From positions 1 through 34,611 of the forward strand of contig NZ_JTDK01000019.1 in the NCBI RefSeq assembly GCF_000802305.1: a DNA stretch of 34,611 nt, written 5' to 3'. The translations under genes and the position numbers were made by a program. This DNA is from Microbacterium mangrovi (GTDB lineage Bacteria; Actinomycetota; Actinomycetes; Actinomycetales; Microbacteriaceae). The notes beneath the pieces are model-generated. The model saw only the letters and a list, made by a program, of their open reading frames with translations. It ran no database searches and was not told the DNA's origin. This document shows, in pieces, positions 1-8,403 of this stretch (its first letter is position 1; every line of letters starts with the position of its first letter).

Positions 1-44
1 GACAACGGCATCGAAACTCCGATCAATCGGTGTGGAAGGTGGGC

Positions 45-977
45 TCAGTCGAGGGGGCGGATGACGACCCGCGACGCGAACTCCGCGTGCCGGGGTGAGA
101 TGTCCCCGGCGACGGGCTCCAGGACCGCCGCCGCCGACCAGGCGACGGCGACCCGCAGCAGGTCGGCGGGGTCGTCGCTCCCGGTCGCGAGGGCGCAGGC
201 GAGGGCGGCGACGGCGGCATCCCCCGCCCCGGTGGGGTTGCCGGCCAGCACCTCGGGAAGCCGGGCGTGCAGCACGACCGGGCCGGGTGTGACCGCCATC
301 ATCCCGTCGGCGCCGAGGGACAGCACGACCAGACGCGTGCCCCCGTCGAGCAGCGAGCGGGCGGCCGTGACGGGGTCGGCGATGCCGGTGGCCTCGCGCA
401 GTTCGGCCCGGTTGGGCTTGAGCACGGTCGCCCCGGCCGCGGCGGCGGCGAGGAGCGCCGCCCCGGAGCTGTCGAAGATCGACGGGATGCCGCGGCGGCG
501 CGCGATCGCGGCGAAGTCCGCCATCGCGGTGGGCGGCGAATCGGGCGGGAGGCTCCCCGACACGGTCAGCACGGCGGCATCCGCCGATTCCGCGTCGGCG
601 GCATCCCGCAGCGCCCGCCACTCGGCCGGCTGCAGGGCGACGCCCGGCTCGAGGAAGATCATCGCGTCACCCGACGCCTCGTCCACGATCGTCACGGTGC
701 GCCGGGTCTCCCCCGCGACCGGCACGAGCCGGTGCGGGATGCCGCCGGCCGCCAGATCGCGGGCGAACTCGTCCCCGGCCGTGCCGCCCGCCGTCGTGAC
801 GACGCTCACCGGCATCCTCCGCCCGTGCGCGACGCGAGCGACGTTCACGCCCTTGCCGCCGGCCCGGACGCGCGCCGCCGCGACCCGGTGCGACCCGCCC
901 GCGACCAGCCGATCGGCGTGCCAGGTCAGGTCGACGGCCGGGTTCGGCGTGATCGCGAGGACGCCCCCGGCGCTCAT
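45..977 (-). CDS. PfkB-family sugar-phosphate kinase (tagatose-6-phosphate / 1-phosphofructokinase type)
   Basis: A 310-residue cytoplasmic kinase of the PfkB/ribokinase family, LacC/FruK branch. The N-terminal ITPNPAVD motif, GGKGVNVAR near residues 40-48 and the C-terminal GNPTGAGDA motif (nucleotide and phosphoryl-transfer site with the catalytic Asp) are all present. This branch phosphorylates fructose 1-phosphate or tagatose 6-phosphate. Because the gene follows an AgaS-like isomerase and a GH123-type glycosidase, tagatose 6-phosphate to tagatose 1,6-bisphosphate is the favoured inference. Its ATG overlaps the stop of the upstream gene by 4 bases (ATGA) and no clear Shine-Dalgarno is visible, so translational coupling is likely. 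It is the last gene of the leftward operon inside the window. A bisphosphate aldolase would complete the route but is not seen; only 44 bases remain before the edge. Substrate specificity cannot be read from sequence alone. Confidence 0.9.
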   Translation of the reverse strand: MSAGGVLAITPNPAVDLTWHADRLVAGGSHRVAAARVRAGGKGVNVARVAHGRRMPVSVVTTAGGTAGDEFARDLAAGGIPHRLVPVAGETRRTVTIVDEASGDAMIFLEPGVALQPAEWRALRDAADAESADAAVLTVSGSLPPDSPPTAMADFAAIARRRGIPSIFDSSGAALLAAAAAGATVLKPNRAELREATGIADPVTAARSLLDGGTRLVVLSLGADGMMAVTPGPVVLHARLPEVLAGNPTGAGDAAVAALACALATGSDDPADLLRVAVAWSAAAVLEPVAGDISPRHAEFASRVVIRPLD

Positions 978-2110
978 CGGGCGGCGACGTCCGCCAGCGG
1001 GTGGATGCGGACGCCCTTGACCACCCGGTTCACGTCGCCCGACGGGAACGGGTTGTCCGGCGTGAGCCCGAGCCGCAGCGACTGCCGCAGCGCGAGCGAC
1101 TGCGCGAACAGCACGTACGGCAGCGCCAGCAGCGCGTCCGGCAGATCCTCCGCGCCCGGCACCGACCAGGTCGCGCCGGGCTCGTCCGCGGCGCGGTGAT
1201 CGATCGCGAGCACCTGGTGCGCTCCCGGGGTCGTGCGCAGCTCCGTGAGGATGTCGAGGTCGTACTGCCGCGTGTAGGGGTCGGACGACACGTACACGAC
1301 CGCCAGCGTCCGATCGTCGAGCACGGACTTGGGCCCGTGCCGGAAGCCGAGCGAGCTGTCGTGCAGACCGACGATGCGGCCGGCGGTCAGCTCCAGCAGC
1401 TTCAGCGCCGACTCCCGCGCGAGACCGGTGAGCGGACCGCTGCCGAGGTAGACGACCCGGTCGTAGTCGGTGCCGGCGAACTCGGCGGGGGATGCCGCGC
1501 CGTCCCCGAGCGCCCAGTCCCCCGCCGCCGCGGCCGCCTCGACGCCGTCCGCGAGCTGCGGGGCGAACACCAGGAGCGCGGTCAGCAGCATCGTCGAGAA
1601 GCTCGACGTCATGGCGAAGCTGAGGTCGTTGGTGCCCTCCGGGGTGACGAGCACGAGGTCGCCGGGCCGCTCGGAGTGCGTCCGGTAGAGGTCGCCGGTC
1701 TCGTCGCACGTGATGATCAGGTGGTGCACCTCGTCGAGCACCTCCTCGGCGAGGCGGGTCGCCGCGACGCTCTCCGGACTGCGGCCGGAGCGCGCGAACG
1801 AGATGAGCAGCGTCGGGACGTTCTCGGCGAAGGCGCCCCGCGGATCGGCGACGATGTCGGTGGTCGCCACCGCGTCGAAGCGCCGCCCGGTGATGCGGGC
1901 CAGTGCCGGCGCGGCGATCTCGCCGACGAACGCCGACGTGCCGGCGCCGGTGAGGACGATGCGCACTTCGGGCGTGACATGCCGGGCGAGGAACTCGTCG
2001 ATGCGGGGCCGGGAGGCCTCGACGGCGTCACGGGTCTCCCGCCACACGCGGGGCTGCTGCGCGATCTCCCGAGTGGTGTGCTCGGCGCCGGCGGTCACGG
2101 TCTCAGACAT
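974..2110 (-). CDS. agaS: AgaS-like SIS-domain sugar isomerase/deaminase
   Basis: A 378-residue protein with two SIS (sugar isomerase) domains, close to the length of AgaS (about 384 residues). The first SIS phosphosugar loop is visible as TGAGTSAFVGE and the Ser-rich turn as SFARSGRSPES; a second half carries LGSGPLTGLARESALKLLELT and the HGPKS motif of GlmS/AgaS-type proteins. AgaS converts galactosamine 6-phosphate to tagatose 6-phosphate plus ammonia. The adjacent PfkB kinase and the GH123-type gene support that role over a GlmS- or FrlB-like one. It begins 8 bases inside the end of the upstream gene and has a clear AGGGAG ribosome-binding site about 7 bases before its ATG. It overlaps the downstream kinase by 4 bases, so the three genes are very probably cotranscribed. 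Confidence 0.85.
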   Translation of the reverse strand: MSETVTAGAEHTTREIAQQPRVWRETRDAVEASRPRIDEFLARHVTPEVRIVLTGAGTSAFVGEIAAPALARITGRRFDAVATTDIVADPRGAFAENVPTLLISFARSGRSPESVAATRLAEEVLDEVHHLIITCDETGDLYRTHSERPGDLVLVTPEGTNDLSFAMTSSFSTMLLTALLVFAPQLADGVEAAAAAGDWALGDGAASPAEFAGTDYDRVVYLGSGPLTGLARESALKLLELTAGRIVGLHDSSLGFRHGPKSVLDDRTLAVVYVSSDPYTRQYDLDILTELRTTPGAHQVLAIDHRAADEPGATWSVPGAEDLPDALLALPYVLFAQSLALRQSLRLGLTPDNPFPSGDVNRVVKGVRIHPLADVAAR

Positions 2111-3794
2111 GTCTGCTCCCTGTCAGTTCTTCGAAGTCGGTCTCGGCGAGCCGCGCGTTCAGGTGCGCACGGACTCGCAGGTAGTGGCCGGGATCGGCGG
2201 AGTACGAGCCGAAGCGCAGGGCGGCATCCGGATCGAGGAGGTCGCGCACCGCGGCGAAGCCGTCGCGGTCGCGCACGGCCTGCATGGCGCGGTGGTCCCA
2301 CATGGCCTGGGCGAAGACGCGGGAACGGATCGACGGCAGCGGACGGCCGTCTTCGCCCGGGTACACGATGAACGGGTCGCCGCCCGGGTAGGCGCCGCCG
2401 GCACTGGTGTCGCGGAACGGATCGATCAGTCGCAGCGAGTTCCATGAGTAGTAATAGTTGAAGCCCCAGTGCAGGAATCCGTCCAGCTCGAACGCGAAGA
2501 GCTGGTGGCCCAGCACGCGGCTGCGGTACGACGGCATCGCGATGAAGCGGTTGGCGACGTCCCGGTGCTGCCCCACGCAGTAATAGGCCCACAGCTCCCC
2601 CGGCCGATCGGCGAGGAACGGCTCGATGGCGTCCGTCGCGACGACGGGGATCTCCACCGCCCCGCTGGAGAAGTAGGCGTGGTCGCTCAGCGCATCGACG
2701 ATGCGACGCCCGGCCAGGAGGTCCGCGACCACCGCCTTCGCGGCGAGGTACGACGCGAGCTGCCCCTCCCCGTGCGGCTCGTCCGAGACGTGGAACACCA
2801 CCTGCCAGCGGTCGTGGGTCTCATCGAGCACCCGGCACAGTTCGGGCAGCAGCTGCTCCAGGAACGCGCGGTAGCGGGGATCGGTCGCCGGAACGTCCCA
2901 CCCGAACAGCCGCACCGTCTCGCCGTCGCGGTCGGCGTACACCGCCGGGGTGGCGGCCGCCCCCCACTGCGTGAACAGGTGCGCGATCTCGATGCCCGGG
3001 ATGCCGTTCGCCGTGCACAGGGCGATCCACCGCCGGAGGTTCGCGAAGTCGAAAAGGTACCGGCCCGGGGCGGTCTCGGCGATGCCGATGAGCTGCACCG
3101 GCGTGCGGTACCGCCCGACCGCGGTGTCCAGCGGCGGCGTCCACACCGGTGTGAGGATCGACGTGACCCCCATCTCGGCGGCTGCCGCGAGGAACCGGTC
3201 CAGCAGCGCCCAGTGCTCCTCGCCCAGCACCGCGACCCCGTAGTGGTCGGCGAGCGCGTCGGCGTGCAGCCAGTGGCTGTTGACGATGTCGAGTTCGGGC
3301 AGCCGCACGGGCAGCACCTGGACGGAGACCTCGTCGCGCCACAGCTCGGCGCCGTCGGCATCCGTGACCGCGAACGCGACCGGCAGGATGCCGGCATCCG
3401 CCGCGTCGTCGACGCGCACGTCGATCCACACCGCCCGCCAGAACCCGACGAGCGGGCGCAGTTCGTCGCCCTCGAGGGGCACCAGCAGGTCGGGGTAGAG
3501 GCCGGGGGCGTCCCGGTCGTAGCGGTCGTCGTGCCCGTGGAAGGCGGGCAGCTCGACGGGAACCAGCTCGACGCGGTGCGCCGTCACGTGCCGGGCCGCG
3601 TCGCCCGCGAACCGCAGGCGCAGCGGCCGCAGGTCGAGGAAGTCCCCGGACGCGTGCGGCCGGAACGCGACCTGGAAGGAGACCATCTCACCGAGCACCG
3701 CCGACAGCGGGATGCCCCGGTCGAGCGGACGCGGGTCGGCATCCGGATAGACCTTCTCGAGCGCGTCGCAGACGACGAAGTCCCAGTCGGTCAT
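2103..3794 (-). CDS. DUF4091 / GH123-type glycosidase (putative intracellular beta-N-acetylgalactosaminidase)
   Basis: A 563-residue protein with a beta-sandwich-like N-terminus (about 1-165) and a TIM-barrel-like GH123 catalytic region (the former DUF4091 domain) from about 170. Family GH123 retaining beta-N-acetylgalactosaminidases use an Asp-Glu pair in substrate-assisted catalysis; here HVSDEP places the pair at D338-E339, close to the position in characterised members as I recall them. The C-terminal block GGDPFIVYPG followed by PSIR is typical of DUF4091. There is no signal peptide, so it should act in the cytoplasm on imported oligosaccharide. It overlaps the upstream permease stop by one base (TGATG) and the downstream agaS start by 8 bases. 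Not every DUF4091 protein is a proven GalNAc-ase, so activity rests on the DE pair plus the neighbouring aga-type genes. Confidence 0.85.
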   Translation of the reverse strand: MTDWDFVVCDALEKVYPDADPRPLDRGIPLSAVLGEMVSFQVAFRPHASGDFLDLRPLRLRFAGDAARHVTAHRVELVPVELPAFHGHDDRYDRDAPGLYPDLLVPLEGDELRPLVGFWRAVWIDVRVDDAADAGILPVAFAVTDADGAELWRDEVSVQVLPVRLPELDIVNSHWLHADALADHYGVAVLGEEHWALLDRFLAAAAEMGVTSILTPVWTPPLDTAVGRYRTPVQLIGIAETAPGRYLFDFANLRRWIALCTANGIPGIEIAHLFTQWGAAATPAVYADRDGETVRLFGWDVPATDPRYRAFLEQLLPELCRVLDETHDRWQVVFHVSDEPHGEGQLASYLAAKAVVADLLAGRRIVDALSDHAYFSSGAVEIPVVATDAIEPFLADRPGELWAYYCVGQHRDVANRFIAMPSYRSRVLGHQLFAFELDGFLHWGFNYYYSWNSLRLIDPFRDTSAGGAYPGGDPFIVYPGEDGRPLPSIRSRVFAQAMWDHRAMQAVRDRDGFAAVRDLLDPDAALRFGSYSADPGHYLRVRAHLNARLAETDFEELTGSRHV

Positions 3795-4669
3795 CACTTC
3801 AGCCCGCTCCGGCCGATGCCGGCCACGACGCGCTTCTGCAGCACGATGAACAGGATCAGGATGGGCAGCATCGCCATGAGGCTCGCCGCCATCAGCACCG
3901 GGTAGTTGTTCGAGTGCACGCCCTGCAGGTTCGCGAGGCCCACGCTCAGCGGCGCGGTGTTCGCGCTGTCGGTCACGATGAGCGGCCACATCAGGTCGTT
4001 CCACGACCACAGCACCGTGATGATGCCCAGCGCCCACAGGCCGTTCGAGGCGAGGGGAAGCATGATGTTCCAGAAGATGCGGAACGAGCTGGCCCCGTCG
4101 ATGCGGGCGGCATCCTCCAGCTCCTGCGGCAGTCCCAGGAAGAACTGGCGCATCAGGAACGTGCCGAACGCGCTGAAGATGCCCGGGGCGGCGATGCCGG
4201 CGACGGTGTTCAGCCATCCGAGGTTCTGGATGATCTGGTACTGCGGGATCAGGTAGATCTGCGCGGGCACCATGATGATCGACAGGACGAGGGCGAGGAT
4301 GACGCCCTTCGCGGTGAAGCGCATGCGGGCGAACGCATAGCCGGCGATCGAGCACAGGAACAGCTGGCCGATGAGGCGCACCAGGGTGATCGCGATGGTG
4401 ATCCACAGCTCCTGCCCGAACGGCATCTGCGCGAACACGTCCGCGTAGTTGTGCCACTGCAGCGTGCCCGGCCAGAACGTGGGCGGCACGCTCTCCACCT
4501 GCTGGCTCGTCGACAGCGACATGAGCAGCTGGTAGATGAGCGGCGACACCATGACGATGCCGCCGAGCAGCAGCACGATGTGCGCGCCGGTGTTGGACTG
4601 CGTGCGCCGCGGGCGGCGACGCGTGCGGTCGCCCGTGACGATCGCGACCGTGGGAAGCGCCTCAGACAT
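3794..4669 (-). CDS. ABC sugar transporter permease (MalG/CUT1 type)
   Basis: A 291-residue inner-membrane permease with about six hydrophobic segments, the first at roughly residues 28-50. The EAA loop that contacts the ATPase is visible as ELEDAARIDGASSFRIFWNIMLP, and the MRQFFLGLP stretch before it is typical of MalG-like subunits. It pairs with the MalF-like permease encoded just upstream, whose stop it overlaps by 8 bases. The two should form the channel of a carbohydrate importer served by the binding protein at 5623-6936. No ATP-binding subunit is encoded in this operon, so a shared MsiK/UgpC-type ATPase elsewhere is likely. The arginine-rich N-terminus (TRRRPRRTQ) fits the positive-inside rule. 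The transported sugar is inferred from neighbouring enzymes to be a GalNAc-containing oligosaccharide. Confidence 0.93.
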   Translation of the reverse strand: MSEALPTVAIVTGDRTRRRPRRTQSNTGAHIVLLLGGIVMVSPLIYQLLMSLSTSQQVESVPPTFWPGTLQWHNYADVFAQMPFGQELWITIAITLVRLIGQLFLCSIAGYAFARMRFTAKGVILALVLSIIMVPAQIYLIPQYQIIQNLGWLNTVAGIAAPGIFSAFGTFLMRQFFLGLPQELEDAARIDGASSFRIFWNIMLPLASNGLWALGIITVLWSWNDLMWPLIVTDSANTAPLSVGLANLQGVHSNNYPVLMAASLMAMLPILILFIVLQKRVVAGIGRSGLK

Positions 4670-5618
4670 AGTTCACCCACCTGCGCTGCACCCGGAACTG
4701 GAAGGCGGTGAGCACGGCGATGATCACGAGGATCAGGATGCCGATCGCGCACGCGTAGCCCTGGTTGTTCTGGATGAAGGCCTCGTTGTAGAAGATGTAG
4801 ACGATGCTCTGCGTCTGCGGCATGGCCAGGTTCGACTTGCCGAGCATGACGTAGAGGAGGTCGAAGAGCTGGAATCCGCCGACGACGGTCATGATCGTCA
4901 CGAAGAAGATGCTCGGCGTGAGCAGCGGCACCGTAATGCTGAAGAACTGGCGGATCCGCGATGCGCCGTCCATCTGCGCGGCTTCGTAGAGCTCCACCGG
5001 GATCTCCCGCAGGCCCGCGCTGATGATGATCAGGTTGAAGCCGAGCGCCATCCACAACCCGACGACCGCGACCGCGACCAGGGCGAACCCGGGGGTCGCG
5101 AGCCAGTACGGACCCTTGATGCCGAACAGCGACAGGAAGTAGTTGATCGGACCGAAGTCGCCGTTGAAGATCAGCCGCCAGACGATGCCGACCGCGGCCG
5201 GCATCGTGACGTACGGGATGAAGTAGAGCGTGCGGTAGAACGAGCGGAAACGCATCCCCGGCCGCTCGATGAGAGCGGCCAGGCCCATCGCGATCGGGAT
5301 GCCCAGCAGCACGATGAGCGTGTAGATCGCGGTGTTCAGGATCGATCGCGGAATCTGCGGGTCGCTGAACATCTGCGCGTAGTTCGCGCCGCCGACGAAG
5401 CTCGACCCGCCGAACACGCCCACCGTCGTGAAGCTCAGGTAGAACGTCTTGAGGATCGGCCACAGGTAGAAGAGGGCGACGCCCAGCAGCAGCGGCAGGA
5501 TGAAGATCCACGGCCACGCGCCGTCCGGGCTCGGCCGGCGGCGGCGCCGCGGCCGGGGACGGGGCGACGATGCGATCGCCGCCCCGACCGTCGTGGCCTC
5601 TGCAGAAGAGACGCTCAT
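4662..5618 (-). CDS. ABC sugar transporter permease (MalF/CUT1 type)
   Basis: A 318-residue membrane permease. A poly-arginine cytosolic N-terminus (RPRPRRRRRPS) precedes the first membrane helix (about residues 32-55, WIFILPLLLGVALFYLWP). The EAA motif ELYEAAQMDGASRIRQFFSITVP lies in the C-terminal half. This is the MalF-like partner of the downstream MalG-like gene, which it overlaps by 8 bases. Only 4 bases separate its start from the end of the binding-protein gene, so the three transport genes form one transcriptional unit. The protein lacks the large periplasmic insert of E. coli MalF, as usual for Gram-positive CUT1 permeases. Confidence 0.93.
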   Translation of the reverse strand: MSVSSAEATTVGAAIASSPRPRPRRRRRPSPDGAWPWIFILPLLLGVALFYLWPILKTFYLSFTTVGVFGGSSFVGGANYAQMFSDPQIPRSILNTAIYTLIVLLGIPIAMGLAALIERPGMRFRSFYRTLYFIPYVTMPAAVGIVWRLIFNGDFGPINYFLSLFGIKGPYWLATPGFALVAVAVVGLWMALGFNLIIISAGLREIPVELYEAAQMDGASRIRQFFSITVPLLTPSIFFVTIMTVVGGFQLFDLLYVMLGKSNLAMPQTQSIVYIFYNEAFIQNNQGYACAIGILILVIIAVLTAFQFRVQRRWVNYV

Positions 5619-5622
5619 CGGG

Positions 5623-6936
5623 TCACTCCTTCGCGAGGAGCGCGTTCATCTGATCCGCGAGCTGCTTCGCCGCCGTCGCCATCGGCACCTGGCCGGCGAA
5701 CGCCGGGGGCAGGATCGTGGATTCCAGCTGGTTCCACGCCGACGTGTTCTTGGAGATCGGGTAGGGGGAGGCGGTCCTCGCCTCGTCGAGGAACAGCTGC
5801 AGGTCAAGGCCCGGGATGGACTTGGCCCAGACGTCCTGACTGCCGTTGAAGGCGGGGATGACGACGCCGGCATCCGCCTGCACGAGGGCCGACGCGCGGT
5901 TGCCGAGGAAGGCGACGAACGCCATCGCGGCATCCTTGTTCTTCGTCGTCGCGGAGATGACGTTTCCGAGGCCGTGGATGACGCACTGGTTGCTCTTCGG
6001 TCCGGCCGCGAGCTTCACGACCCCGAGCTTGTCGCCGAAGGCCTGGTGGTAGGGGGTGGTCTCCCAGTCGCCGTCCATCACCATGGCGAGCTTGCCCGAG
6101 GTGAACCAGTCGTTGGCGAGGGTCGTCGTCAGCTGCTGCATCGTGGGCGAGACGCCGGACTTGATGAGGTCGGCCCAGAACTGCAGGCCCTGGATGCTGC
6201 CGGGCTGGTCGTAGCCGGACTTCTTGTGGTCGGGCGAGATGATGTAGCCGCCGGCCTGCAGCATGGTGTTGTACCAGGACGTCTGGCCGCCGGTGAGGTC
6301 GCCGGCGAAGCCGAACACCTTGCCAGAGTAGTGGTCGGAGATCTTCTTGCCGTTGGTCTTCAGGTCGTCCCACGTCCACGACGCGGTGGGCTCGGCCACC
6401 CCGGCCTTCGCGAGGAGGCTCTTGTTGTAGTAGAGGCCGATGGTGTCGAAGTCCTTCGGCACGCCGTAGAAGTGACCGTCGACCGTGTACAGGTTGACCA
6501 GGGCGTCCGGGTAGTCGCTCTTCTTGACCGCCCCGGCGCTGACCATGCCGTCCAGCGGCAGCAGCTGGTTGTTCAGCGCGAACAGCTCCACGTTCGGGCC
6601 GTTCATCCAGAAGACGTCGGGCAGGTTCTTGCCCTGCGCCAGGGTCTTCATCTTCGTCCAGTACGCGCCGCCGGACGACGGCGTGAGCTGGATGTTGACG
6701 GTGATGTTCGGATACACCTTGTTGAACGCGGCGATGATCTTCTGCATGGCGGGTTGCTGGTTGACATCCCAGATCGCGTAGCTGATGGTCGCGGCGAGGT
6801 TCTTTGCCGGCGCCTTGTACGCGGCAGCGCCGGTCCCCGTGGTGGAGGACGGAGTGCTGCAACCGGCCAGGGTCACCCCGAGGCCGAGGCTGGCGCCGCC
6901 GAGGACGGCGGCCCGGAGGAAGGTGCGACGGTCCAT
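5623..6936 (-). CDS. Extracellular sugar-binding lipoprotein of the ABC importer (Tat-type signal)
   Basis: A 437-residue family 1 solute-binding protein. The N-terminus MDRRTFLR resembles a twin-arginine motif and is followed by a hydrophobic stretch and the lipobox LAGC with the modified cysteine at C26. It is therefore predicted to be exported, possibly folded through Tat, and lipid-anchored on the cell surface. The mature part shows features of sugar-binding folds such as GVPKDFDTIGLYYNKSLL near the middle. A ribosome-binding site (AAAGGG) lies a few bases before the ATG. It is first of the three transport genes and lies 57 bases downstream of the oxidoreductase gene. The ligand is inferred, from the GH123-type enzyme and deacetylase nearby, to be an N-acetylhexosamine-containing glycan. 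Confidence 0.93.
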   Translation of the reverse strand: MDRRTFLRAAVLGGASLGLGVTLAGCSTPSSTTGTGAAAYKAPAKNLAATISYAIWDVNQQPAMQKIIAAFNKVYPNITVNIQLTPSSGGAYWTKMKTLAQGKNLPDVFWMNGPNVELFALNNQLLPLDGMVSAGAVKKSDYPDALVNLYTVDGHFYGVPKDFDTIGLYYNKSLLAKAGVAEPTASWTWDDLKTNGKKISDHYSGKVFGFAGDLTGGQTSWYNTMLQAGGYIISPDHKKSGYDQPGSIQGLQFWADLIKSGVSPTMQQLTTTLANDWFTSGKLAMVMDGDWETTPYHQAFGDKLGVVKLAAGPKSNQCVIHGLGNVISATTKNKDAAMAFVAFLGNRASALVQADAGVVIPAFNGSQDVWAKSIPGLDLQLFLDEARTASPYPISKNTSAWNQLESTILPPAFAGQVPMATAAKQLADQMNALLAKE

Positions 6937-6993
6937 TGTCGAACCCTTTCTGTGACGTGGTGGAGGGTGGTGCCGCCGGTGGCGGCGGGATGC

Positions 6994-8175
6994 CTAGTGC
7001 TTTTGGCCCTGGGCGAAGTACTGGAGGACGGCGGGGTCGAGCGGGGGGATGCGGCGCGGCGCCGAGCCGCTGCGCAGCGAGTCGGTGGCGGCCACCCCGG
7101 CGGCGACCGCGTTGCGCGCGGCGACCGGCGACGTGTCGGTCGGGGATCCGTCGCGCACGAACCGGAGGAACTCGTCGACGGTGAGCTGGTCGGCGCCGTT
7201 GTGCCCGCCCTCGCCGGCGGGGATCGGGTAGGTCCGGTCGCCCTCGGGCTTGTAGTCGGTGCGGTGGTCCCACACCCGCACGACGCCGCCTTCGCCGTCG
7301 CCGAAGTTCTCCAGTCGCCCGGCGGTGCCGATGACCGTGTAGTTGCGCCAGTAGTCGGGGGTGAAGTGGCACTGCTCGTAGCTGGCCAGCACGCCGTTGT
7401 CGAGGCGCATCGAGACCATCGAGATGTCTTCGACATCGATGACGGGGTTGAGGTCGGTCTGCGCGGTGGGCGGCCAGTTCTCGAACGAGAACCACTCGGT
7501 CATGACGCGGTCGGTGTTGTCGGCGCGGTGCGGGATGCCGCCGTAGACGGCCAGGTCGCCCATGCCGGTGACGTCGACGCTGTAGGCGCCGGCGAGCCAG
7601 TGGATGACGTCGATGTCGTGCGCCCCCTTCTGCAGGAGGAGCCCGGTGGTCTTGGAGCGCTCGGCGTGCCAGTCCTTGAAGTAGTAGTCGCCGCCGTTTC
7701 CGACGAAGTGGCGGCACCAGACCGCCTTGACCTCGCCGATGGCGCCCTCGCCGATGAGGCGGTGCATGAGGCGCACCACGGGCATGTGCCGCATGTTGTG
7801 GCCGACGTAGAGCTTGCTGCCGGATTCGTACGCGGCCGCGAGCACGGCGTCGGCCGACTCGATCGTGATCGCGAGGGGCTTTTCGAGGTAGACCGAGACC
7901 CCCGCGCGGAGCAGCTCGACGGCGATGTCGGCGTGCGTGTGGTCGGGGGTCGTGACGAAGGCCACGTCGATGCCGAGGTCGATGAGCTCGGCGAGGCTGC
8001 CGACGATCGCCGGTTCCGACCCGAAGATCGCCGTCGCGCGGGTGCGGCCGCGCTCGGTGACGTCCGCCACCCCGACGATGCGCGCCGGGATGCTCGACTC
8101 CGCCGCGCAGAGCGCGAGCTTTGATCGGGCCCCCGCGCCGATGACACCCACTCGCAGCGCTTCGGTCTCCGACAT
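6994..8175 (-). CDS. Gfo/Idh/MocA-family NAD(P)-dependent oxidoreductase
   Basis: A Rossmann-fold dehydrogenase of about 393 residues. The dinucleotide loop GVIGAGARS is at the N-terminus, the family Lys motif EKPLA is near residue 100, and KGAHDIDVIHWLAG supplies the catalytic-region His/Asp residues. Such enzymes oxidise or reduce sugars and inositols, and some act as redox-type glycosidases. Heading the GalNAc-type operon, it may process the imported glycan, but no substrate can be assigned. Two in-frame ATGs exist, at 8181 and 8175. The GAGGAG ribosome-binding site (8182-8187) touches the first but is 6 bases from the second, so 8175 is preferred; the alternative adds only two residues. 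The GH109 family belongs to the same fold, but its signature was not recognised here. Confidence 0.85.
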   Translation of the reverse strand: MSETEALRVGVIGAGARSKLALCAAESSIPARIVGVADVTERGRTRATAIFGSEPAIVGSLAELIDLGIDVAFVTTPDHTHADIAVELLRAGVSVYLEKPLAITIESADAVLAAAYESGSKLYVGHNMRHMPVVRLMHRLIGEGAIGEVKAVWCRHFVGNGGDYYFKDWHAERSKTTGLLLQKGAHDIDVIHWLAGAYSVDVTGMGDLAVYGGIPHRADNTDRVMTEWFSFENWPPTAQTDLNPVIDVEDISMVSMRLDNGVLASYEQCHFTPDYWRNYTVIGTAGRLENFGDGEGGVVRVWDHRTDYKPEGDRTYPIPAGEGGHNGADQLTVDEFLRFVRDGSPTDTSPVAARNAVAAGVAATDSLRSGSAPRRIPPLDPAVLQYFAQGQKH

Positions 8176-8181
8176 CTGCAT

Positions 8182-8187
8182 CTCCTC
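8182..8187 (-). promoter_or_regulatory. Ribosome-binding site deciding the oxidoreductase start
   Basis: On the minus strand the sequence reads GAGGAG ATG CAG ATG. The purine run directly abuts the first ATG (8181) but sits 6 bases from the second (8175), which is the usual spacing. This favours the second ATG as the start. Confidence 0.6.
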
Positions 8188-8403
8188 GTGCTCTCCGGTC
8201 GCGGACGATGATCATTTGAGCACAGTCCGGACTGCGCGCGCAAGATGTAATTTGCATGCTTTGGCACTGTTTCGATCAGTTTCCATCACTGATGGCTCGA
8301 AAACCTCCTCTTTCGCGCACCCGACTGCGCGTGCCATGATCGGTTCATCTCGTTCACGCGCACCATCGATCACCCGGGTCGATGACGCCATTCAGGAGGA
8401 CAC
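8188..8403. promoter_or_regulatory. Divergent promoter/operator region of the amino-sugar island
   Basis: This 216-base gap separates the two divergent halves of the island and must hold both promoters. It contains a perfect 12-bp palindrome, CAGTCCGGACTG (8223-8234). An AT-richer patch lies around 8243-8262. Next come two TTTCnAT copies exactly 10 bp apart (8270-8276 and 8280-8286), then a perfect inverted repeat CCATCA-C-TGATGG (8283-8295) and a TCGAAAA at 8297-8303. DeoR-family regulators such as AgaR often bind phased TTTC-type repeats, so 8270-8303 is the best candidate operator for the DeoR protein encoded at 9354. The rightward gene has AGGAGGA at 8394-8400. Exact -35/-10 boxes could not be assigned with confidence. 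Confidence 0.55.

Noticed and set aside
5500..8124. A very long open frame on the plus strand across the binding-protein and oxidoreductase genes
   Set aside because: It lies opposite well-recognised minus-strand genes, its translation is Arg/Gly/Val/His-rich without family motifs, and long antisense frames are expected at this GC content. The same holds for the other long frames opposite putA, the ATP-grasp and the permeases.
6994..8181. Calling the oxidoreductase a GH109 alpha-N-acetylgalactosaminidase
   Set aside because: The fold is the same and the context is tempting, but the GH109 active-site block was not seen; the sequence around KGAHDIDVIHWL is the generic dehydrogenase form.
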